Positions 41,795-64,000 of a DNA stretch of 64,000 nt are shown here, in pieces (the first letter of the stretch is position 1; each line of letters starts with the position of its first letter). This DNA comes from Gadus chalcogrammus. Taxonomy: Eukaryota; Chordata; Actinopteri; Gadiformes; Gadidae. The stretch covers positions 10,087,075 to 10,151,074 of the forward strand of contig NC_079414.1 in the NCBI RefSeq assembly GCF_026213295.1. The letters run 5' to 3'. Position numbers and translations under genes: made by a program. Under the pieces are notes generated by a model. That model made no database searches and was not told the origin of the DNA. It worked only from the letters and a program-made list of their open reading frames with translations.

Positions 41795-44463
41795 TTTATT
41801 GAGATATATTTACATCTTTCCCCTTAGAGCTAGGCTAATTTACACGGGTTTGCGACACACATGAAACCTTGGCAACGGAACACAAAATACAATCAGGAGT
41901 ATGGCAGCGTCACACGTATGGCACACGGTGGTCAGGAATAACATGGTGGTAAAGACCCACAACAATCATATCAGGCTTTGAAAGGGGAAGGGAGAGGGGG
42001 GGGATATTCAACAGTACCGAGTTCATGAATTGTAAACATCTCGTGAGAAACATCCCCACAGCACAGAGACGGCTGTTCACTAATTAGGTGTCATTTGCAT
42101 GAATCCAGAGTCACTTGGAGTGACTTCAGAGACATATCGTTAAGGAGAAGGGTTGAGGCATCATGCTCCAGGATGCTTACAGGTTAGGATGCTTGAATGG
42201 TATTATAACCCAGTACCTTTTGTCTGGAGGTTGAACGCCCAAATCAATACACATCCTGAAGACTAATACCTGCAATGTCAGCCTTTCCATTGAACTGTTG
42301 CTTTTATTCTTGAAGTTAGGAAGTGCGCTACCTCCAATTTGAAAGCGACATGAAACAAGCTGAGGAAAAATGTATAATTTGTAATTATTATTATTATTAC
42401 AAATTATATATTTTTCCTCAGGTTGTTTCATGTCGCTTCCAAATTGGAGGTAGCGCACTTCACATAATGGCTGTTCCAGCTATAGTAAATGAGCTGGTGG
42501 AAAACACTTTTCTTACAGATACATTTTCATAAGAAGTTAAAATAACGAAATTATGATTTTGGTCAAAACATATTATGGAGTTAACAATCCTTTCCCAAGT
42601 TTAAAAATAATAAAAGCACAAACACATCAAATGCAGGTAAACACTCACATAGGCAGGTTTGATCAATGACAAATGAGGAGAAATTAATATATATCAGTCA
42701 AAATAAATGAATAAATTCAAGTTGGTAGTTGAATGAAATACTCTACATACAGTACATGATATATAGGGGATGGGCCGAAATACAAATCCTTTATTAAGAA
42801 AAGGGACAAAGTTGGATTTTAAACAAAGGCGGGTCGAATGAGGTGTTTGAGGAAAGTGTGCCCTCTTGTGGGCAAGCTATGTTAAATTCAAATAGTTGAA
42901 AACTAAAAAATACACGTTTAATGGCTTGTTTTATTTGGGTGCAATTAGATACACGTTTTGCATCAGTCTGATGAAATATGCCTAGAATGAAATAAGGTGC
43001 TTCAAGCATCGTTTAGGTTTATATAGCCTATATAGGCATAACAGAATATTGAAAGAAGTTTTTTTGGGACTTTCCTGTGAGATCTAGACACAACTTGCTG
43101 TATGTTGCAACTAGCTACGAAGTACACCTGGTAGGTTATGGTTAAGGGAAAGAGGTGATAGCATATAGCAAAGAGGAAAACTGGCACACAATGAGCTTGT
43201 TCAAAAGTCACCCAAAACAGGCCTGTGTTTCTAGTAAGTGATCACGTTTGTGTAAGTATTTGATGGTGCTACTGAAGTTAGAATTAGTGTTCATATAGAG
43301 TTACAGGTCCTAATACTAGCTCAGTTTGTTCCGTTATAACTGAAGAAAATATAATGTCAGTGACATTTTTAAAAGTGCTAATCGGCCATGTCGCTCTATA
43401 CTAGTTATCTTACAAACACTTTTTTAAAATACTTGACATTAAGGTAACTCGGTTAAGAGAGCCAATGTCCTATCAACAGACAAGAGGCATGCGTTTCTAG
43501 AATCACTTCACGTTTGTACACAGCCCCCCCACCCTCCCCCCCAGGTTCAGCGGTAAAACCAAACCAACAAACCAACAAAAAACTGGACATAGGTAGAAGA
43601 AGTCATAGAGCATAAAAGCACCACCGCTAAGACCTCCCCAAAAGCCCTCCCTGTTATCATTCCTACACACAGGAAGTACAGCCCCTTAAATCAGTCTTCT
43701 GTACGCACGATAAAGATTCCCCTCCCCCATCTCCACATCTGCTACATCAACCATAATCACTATAGCAACTTTACAATCATACCTGCGGCTTACATTGGTG
43801 ATACGTTGGCGTTATAATACAGAGGATTTTTTGTTTGTTTGTGGTAGAGTTCTTAGAGCTTGTGCTTCCTTCTTAAAGGGGATCACATGTAGGACTTTAA
43901 CAAAATAATCATTACCATGAGATTTGGCTCAGTCTGGACATAGCCCATATAACGTCAGTTTGAAATCCCCCGGGCAGCTGGCGTCCAACTGCTGACCTCT
44001 GTGGAGTGAATACCATATATATATCATTACCCTGTTAGACTTGATGAATATAGAATGAATTCTTTAAAGTCTTTCAGACACTTCTGCCAATAATGTCAAG
44101 TAATGAAGTTGCATATCACTTTGATTAATGCCTACCTCAACTGTCTTTATTTTAAAGATTTTTAAATTCGTAATACCCTTATTGTGATTATATCAATATT
44201 TTATGTTTTATTTTATGTGAAACCCTCATTTTCATCTTGGAATAATAAAGTACACGGTATTTTATCTTCCTTAAGACACAGATTATATAAAGTTTGCATA
44301 TGACCTTACCTGGTACTTCCTGTTAGCATCTCAGATGCATCCTTAAATGCTAGGTGAACAAACTGGAGGATAGAAAAATAAAAATGTCAGAGCAACTCGA
44401 CATATTATAGAGCAAAGTTTAATTCTATTTTGTTTTGCAGCATCTGAAAGAATGAAATGGTTC
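41795..44463 (-). other. tspan5: Candidate tspan5 3'UTR
   Basis: About 2.7 kb follows the tspan5 stop without coding content. A minus-strand AATAAA lies at 41795-41800. Vertebrate TSPAN5 mRNAs are known for long 3'UTRs. Nearer signals could be used instead, for example around 42789. The extent is a guess. Confidence 0.4.
42320..42461. repeat. 142-bp inverted repeat, 66-bp arms
   Basis: Arms 42320-42385 and 42396-42461 pair at 63 of 66 positions around a TTATTATTAT-like 10-base loop. It resembles a palindromic MITE. It gives two mirror-image short open frames starting MRYLQF, which are artefacts of the symmetry. No target duplication is obvious. Confidence 0.93.
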
Positions 44464-51296
<6,833 letters not shown>

Positions 51297-51299
51297 CAT

Positions 51300-51720
51300 C
51301 TGGACGCCTTGACTAATGTGCCACGCTTTACAATGAATCACATGTATGTGTTGACAGATTCGGCCGCTCTCGATCCGCCCGCTGCAAGAGCGACAAACGC
51401 GTCGTTAATAACACGTTAGCGTTTAATTATGAAGGACATCTTGCATGTCGATGGACAAAAATGTGTCTAAATTACGCAGGGGAGGGATGTCGATTCAATG
51501 TGTTCCTCGCCGATGTGTTTGTTTCCCCTTCCAGCTGTAAACGGCTCACCTCAAACAACCGAGAAAAATATATTCCACTGAAGCAACCCCGATTAAAACC
51601 GCATGTGTGCGCTCTGATCCATTATCTCGATACGGCTGCTGTTGTCTCTGTGACTTGTTGGGGAGCGAATAGAGGCCCGCAGGAGAACCGAAGGGGCGGG
51701 ACTTCCTCCTCTAACGGTGG
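51300..51720 (-). promoter_or_regulatory. Candidate tspan5 5'UTR and promoter region
   Basis: Sequence upstream of the tspan5 start is richer in CpG than its surroundings (patches near 51360-51410 and 51650-51730). No TATA box or start site can be assigned, and an upstream noncoding exon is possible. Confidence 0.35.
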
Positions 51721-53209
51721 CGATCCGACCGCTCACTTTCATGCCTTTACCCCAGAACTTTTCGAACATCGTCTATGTTTATATTATTCTGTTAATGTCT
51801 GCAGTGAAGTACAACATTTTTATCTAAAATAACACGTTAATATTGAGATCATTGATCGTCATTGGTCATTATTATAATTAATATTTTTATACAGGAATTG
51901 TTACTTCATTTGTAGCTATTATTTATAAACAATAATGCCATCAGGAATTGCGCAATATGACTTCCATAACTACTTTCTTAGAACAACCTGTCATTTCAAA
52001 CTTTTCGCATAATGAATGCCACGGCCAGACAATTATGTATAATCTCCATAATCTTGAATGGAAATTCCTCTTTCTGAACACATTATAAATAAACATGGGC
52101 GCATTCATAAATCTATGTAGGATATAATCGCCCCCTGGTGGCATAATATGGCAGCTCCAGGATGATTACTGATATAATGCAAGAACAGGTGGGGGAAAAG
52201 TTGTGTTTGAAAATGTGAATGTTTCAAATTAATGCAATTCAATGCTATGCATTTATTATCGGAGATAAGGAAACAATAGAATATATTGAGTATTTCAATT
52301 TATTGCATTACATATTCCTATAGTCTTGTTACAAATATTGATCAACATTATCAAAATATATATTTATTTCAGTCCTATTTCAGTTACAGAGGGAAAATCT
52401 ATACAAATACATAACCCAATCCATTGTAACCGTTGTTGACTCTTTGATCTATTCTTAGAAGCGGGGGAAGAAAGATAGTCTACGTAAATAAACCCTGTAT
52501 ATTTTTCTCAACGTCCTATTTTCAAAAGTATTGGGTATATTTGAATGAGATACAGGAATAATGTACACTACAACAATGAGGTAGGCCTTTACTGTGTGGT
52601 GTTCCTGAATTATAGTTTAACTCACAACAATATCACTTTAATTTCACACATAATCTATCAAAATGATTTGACACACATGCTTTACTTTCCATAGGTTTAT
52701 ATTCATACTCTACTTAAAATAATAACATTCATGTAGTAGAACAAAGAATTTGGTGAAATATTGCAAAAAAGCATGCAGGTAGGAGTTTTAATTGTTCCTT
52801 TGTTTACAAAAATAAGAACTTGACTAATAAAGGGGAAATCAGGAAAGATTACAGAAAATGTGTTTCCTTCCCATTAATTAACACAAATAAATAGAAAACT
52901 AGTTAAAAGTGATAAACATGCACATAGTTTTGAGCTAGATGCACTTCTGTAAAAGTATGAGATTAAACAATAACACAACCTTTGGTGTTTAAATTTGCTT
53001 TCAGAGAATTGTTTTTGTACTTGTAATCCTACATTATTCCATTGTACGGCAAACTCACGCATCTTGGATCTAAATCGGACGGGCACATAGAAGCGCCGAG
53101 TGATCAGCAAACCTTAAACCAGAATCCAATGTACTTCAGCTATCTCGACCTGTTCCTGAGAATTCAACTCAAGTCTGGCAGGGGTCAGTACCCTGCCTGG
53201 ATGGTTAGT
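51721..53209. other. Gene-free AT-rich interval
   Basis: No conserved coding sequence, RNA gene or bounded repeat recognised between the tspan5 5' region and the TTAA-flanked MITE. Confidence 0.6.
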
Positions 53210-53213
53210 TTAA

Positions 53214-53643
53214 AGGCACCCAGTGCAACTTTCGAGGCTTAAAAATAAACATTCAATTTCTAGTCTTTTTTACACGTAGTAAGTTTCAATAACTCCATAC
53301 CATTACATATCGACATTCAAGGAGCAAAGATGAGACGTCGCTGTGTGGTGAGAACTGATAGAAAATCGTAAACAACAACAATCGCCGGTGGGGAGAAGCC
53401 ATTTTTCCATTGACTGGAAGCCTGCTTTATTTATTGTAGGTTACAAAAAATAAAGAAAATGGCGGCATTGTTGTTGTTATCGATTTTCTATCAGTTCTCA
53501 CCACACAACAACGTCTCATCTTTGCTGCTTGAATGTCGGTATGTAATGGTATGGAGTTATTGAAACTTACTACGTGTAAAAAAGACTAGAAATTGAATGT
53601 TTATTTTTCATTGAATGTTTACATAAAGTTGCACTGGGTGCCT
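53214..53643. mobile_element. Palindromic MITE flanked by TTAA (piggyBac-like ends)
   Basis: Ends are AGGCACCCAGTGCAACTTT and its reverse complement, with TTAA at 53210-53213 and 53644-53647. The arms are nearly identical for about 165 bases, including TACACGTAGTAAGTTTCAAT and GAGAACTGATAGAAAATCG, around a roughly 80-base unique centre. There is no coding capacity. TTAA target use suggests piggyBac-type mobilisation in trans, which is inference. Confidence 0.85.
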
Positions 53644-53647
53644 TTAA

Positions 53648-54734
53648 CGATATTTTGCCCCTCCTGTTACAAAACCCATGGTTGCAGATACAAACATGAA
53701 TGTGACCTAGGTGAGATGCTTAAAAAATATAGAATTAGTATTAATGAAGGAATCCTTCATTATAAAGTATTGCATAAATATGGTTATTAGAAAACTTTAA
53801 TACATGCATGATTAACATCTCCACATTGTTCAGAAATAAAACTTGATTAAATCTTCTCGAAAGACAGTTATACCCTGACTAACTTATGAACAGCTAATAA
53901 TTGTTTTGGTATTTTTTTTACAACTCACAATGCTAGTTTTGGAGCATTGTAAAAAAAAAAAAGTACCAATAATGAACATACAAACCTTGACAAAAATATA
54001 GAATATACAGATATATCTTAAATAAACATATGAAATACTACCAGCAAGTATTTCATCAAGCGTGAGTCGGCAGCTACACAAGCACCAGACCTGATGATTT
54101 TTTCTTAAAGCAGAAATGTTCCCTTGTAGTCACACACAAATACAGACAAAAGGAAACAAGAATCATGATTCTCCTCTGAGCGTAGACTTGAAATACTGTT
54201 AAAACTATAGATCTATAATTAAAGAAACATTTGCAGAAGTATAGAACTAACACTTTTGGGGGGGTTAATCAATACAATGTTAAGTCAGAATTGACCTGAT
54301 CAGGATTCCACAATCATTAAAGTGCATCAATTGGATGCTACAGGAATATCAAAATGGCGGTTCATACCATGCAGGAGATTGACCTGAATTATCTCCTGAT
54401 TTCACCTTCTTCTATTTCTAACCAGAACACATGATTTCCCATACGTGCCCTCAACTCACAGTGTGCACTTCTCAGGTCTGATAAACCTTTTTATGTTCAA
54501 TACGGACGATCCTGGTGTAGCTCTTGTGCTTTGGCAGCAGATTGCATTAATGGTACTGTTCGTCATACAAGGAATAAGGAAAACAGGCCTAGGGGTTAAA
54601 TCATTAGTACAGGCCATATACATATCTCTTACAACATCCAATCCTATTCAAGGGTGTATGGTGCATAACTAATTCCCTGCGCCTGTTTCAGCCCGCCGCT
54701 TCACTCCATTTTATCAGGTCAAGAAGACTGATGT
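53648..54734. other. Gene-free interval downstream of acer2
   Basis: AT-rich sequence that may include distal acer2 3'UTR. No minus-strand AATAAA is clear near the stop. No coding exon is recognised. Confidence 0.5.
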
Positions 54735-54890
54735 CTTTTTAGGACTTGGGTTTGTGAAGACTTGCTTCTTGTGACTTGGGTCTTGTGAGGTCTTGTGTCC
54801 TGTGAGAACTTGCTTCGGGTGAATACTTGTGTACTGCGAGGACTTTTGTCCTGTGAGGACTTGCTTTGTGTGAACATTTGCCTGCTGTGG
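54735..54890. repeat. Degenerate GTGAGGACTTG minisatellite
   Basis: Repeats of a CCTGTGAGGACTTGCTT-like motif with 20-30 bp spacing, just past the acer2 stop codon and so probably in its 3'UTR. Confidence 0.8.
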
Positions 54891-54899
54891 GTTCACAGC

Positions 54900-64000
<9,101 letters not shown>

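Noticed and set aside
42177..42532. Mirror-image MRYLQF open frames
   Set aside because: They arise because the 142-bp palindrome is read from both sides.

Overview
This window looks like nuclear DNA of a ray-finned fish. Its genes have vertebrate exon-intron structure with GT-AG junctions, its proteins align end to end with vertebrate families, its introns are short, and it carries fish-type SINE and hAT remnants. The very high density of long pure AC, AG and ATG/CAT arrays recalls cod-like fishes (Gadiformes), but that placement is inference. No bacterial, viral or CRISPR-like system was found.

Layout, left to right. (1) 56-6246, minus: ccdc149, 11 coding exons, 369 aa. (2) 7421-10395, minus: lgi2, 8 coding exons, 545 aa, whose 3' end lies only a few hundred bases from the ccdc149 start. 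(3) 10396-14703: gene-free interval with long TG arrays, between divergent neighbours. (4) 14837-19207, plus: a 1456-codon single coding exon with the DUF4585 signature of human C4orf54, with a candidate spliced 3' exon near 24 kb. (5) 19.2-28.9 kb: mostly repeats. (6) 28897-40158, minus: mttp, 18 coding exons, 885 aa, with a plausible HNF1 plus DR1 proximal promoter. (7) 44464-51296, minus: tspan5, 8 coding exons, 268 aa. (8) 54900 to the right edge, minus: acer2, five coding exons seen, 5' end outside the window.

The reading frame is continuous across every junction I assigned, so these are apparently intact genes and not pseudogenes. They are not one pathway: lgi2 encodes a secreted synaptic ligand, mttp an ER lipid transfer protein, tspan5 an ADAM10-binding tetraspanin, acer2 a Golgi ceramidase, and ccdc149 and C4orf54 proteins of unclear function. 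mttp beside C4orf54 and ccdc149 beside lgi2 are conserved vertebrate neighbourhoods. Their fusion here with tspan5 and acer2 looks like a fish-lineage rearrangement.

The most notable non-genic signals are repeat arrays pressed against splice sites, notably a TG array in place of a polypyrimidine tract in ccdc149. Others are a 66-bp-arm hairpin in the likely tspan5 3'UTR, a palindromic TTAA-flanked MITE, three hAT-like MITEs with 8-bp target duplications inside acer2 introns, and a pair of related repeats in acer2 that both run into AC arrays.
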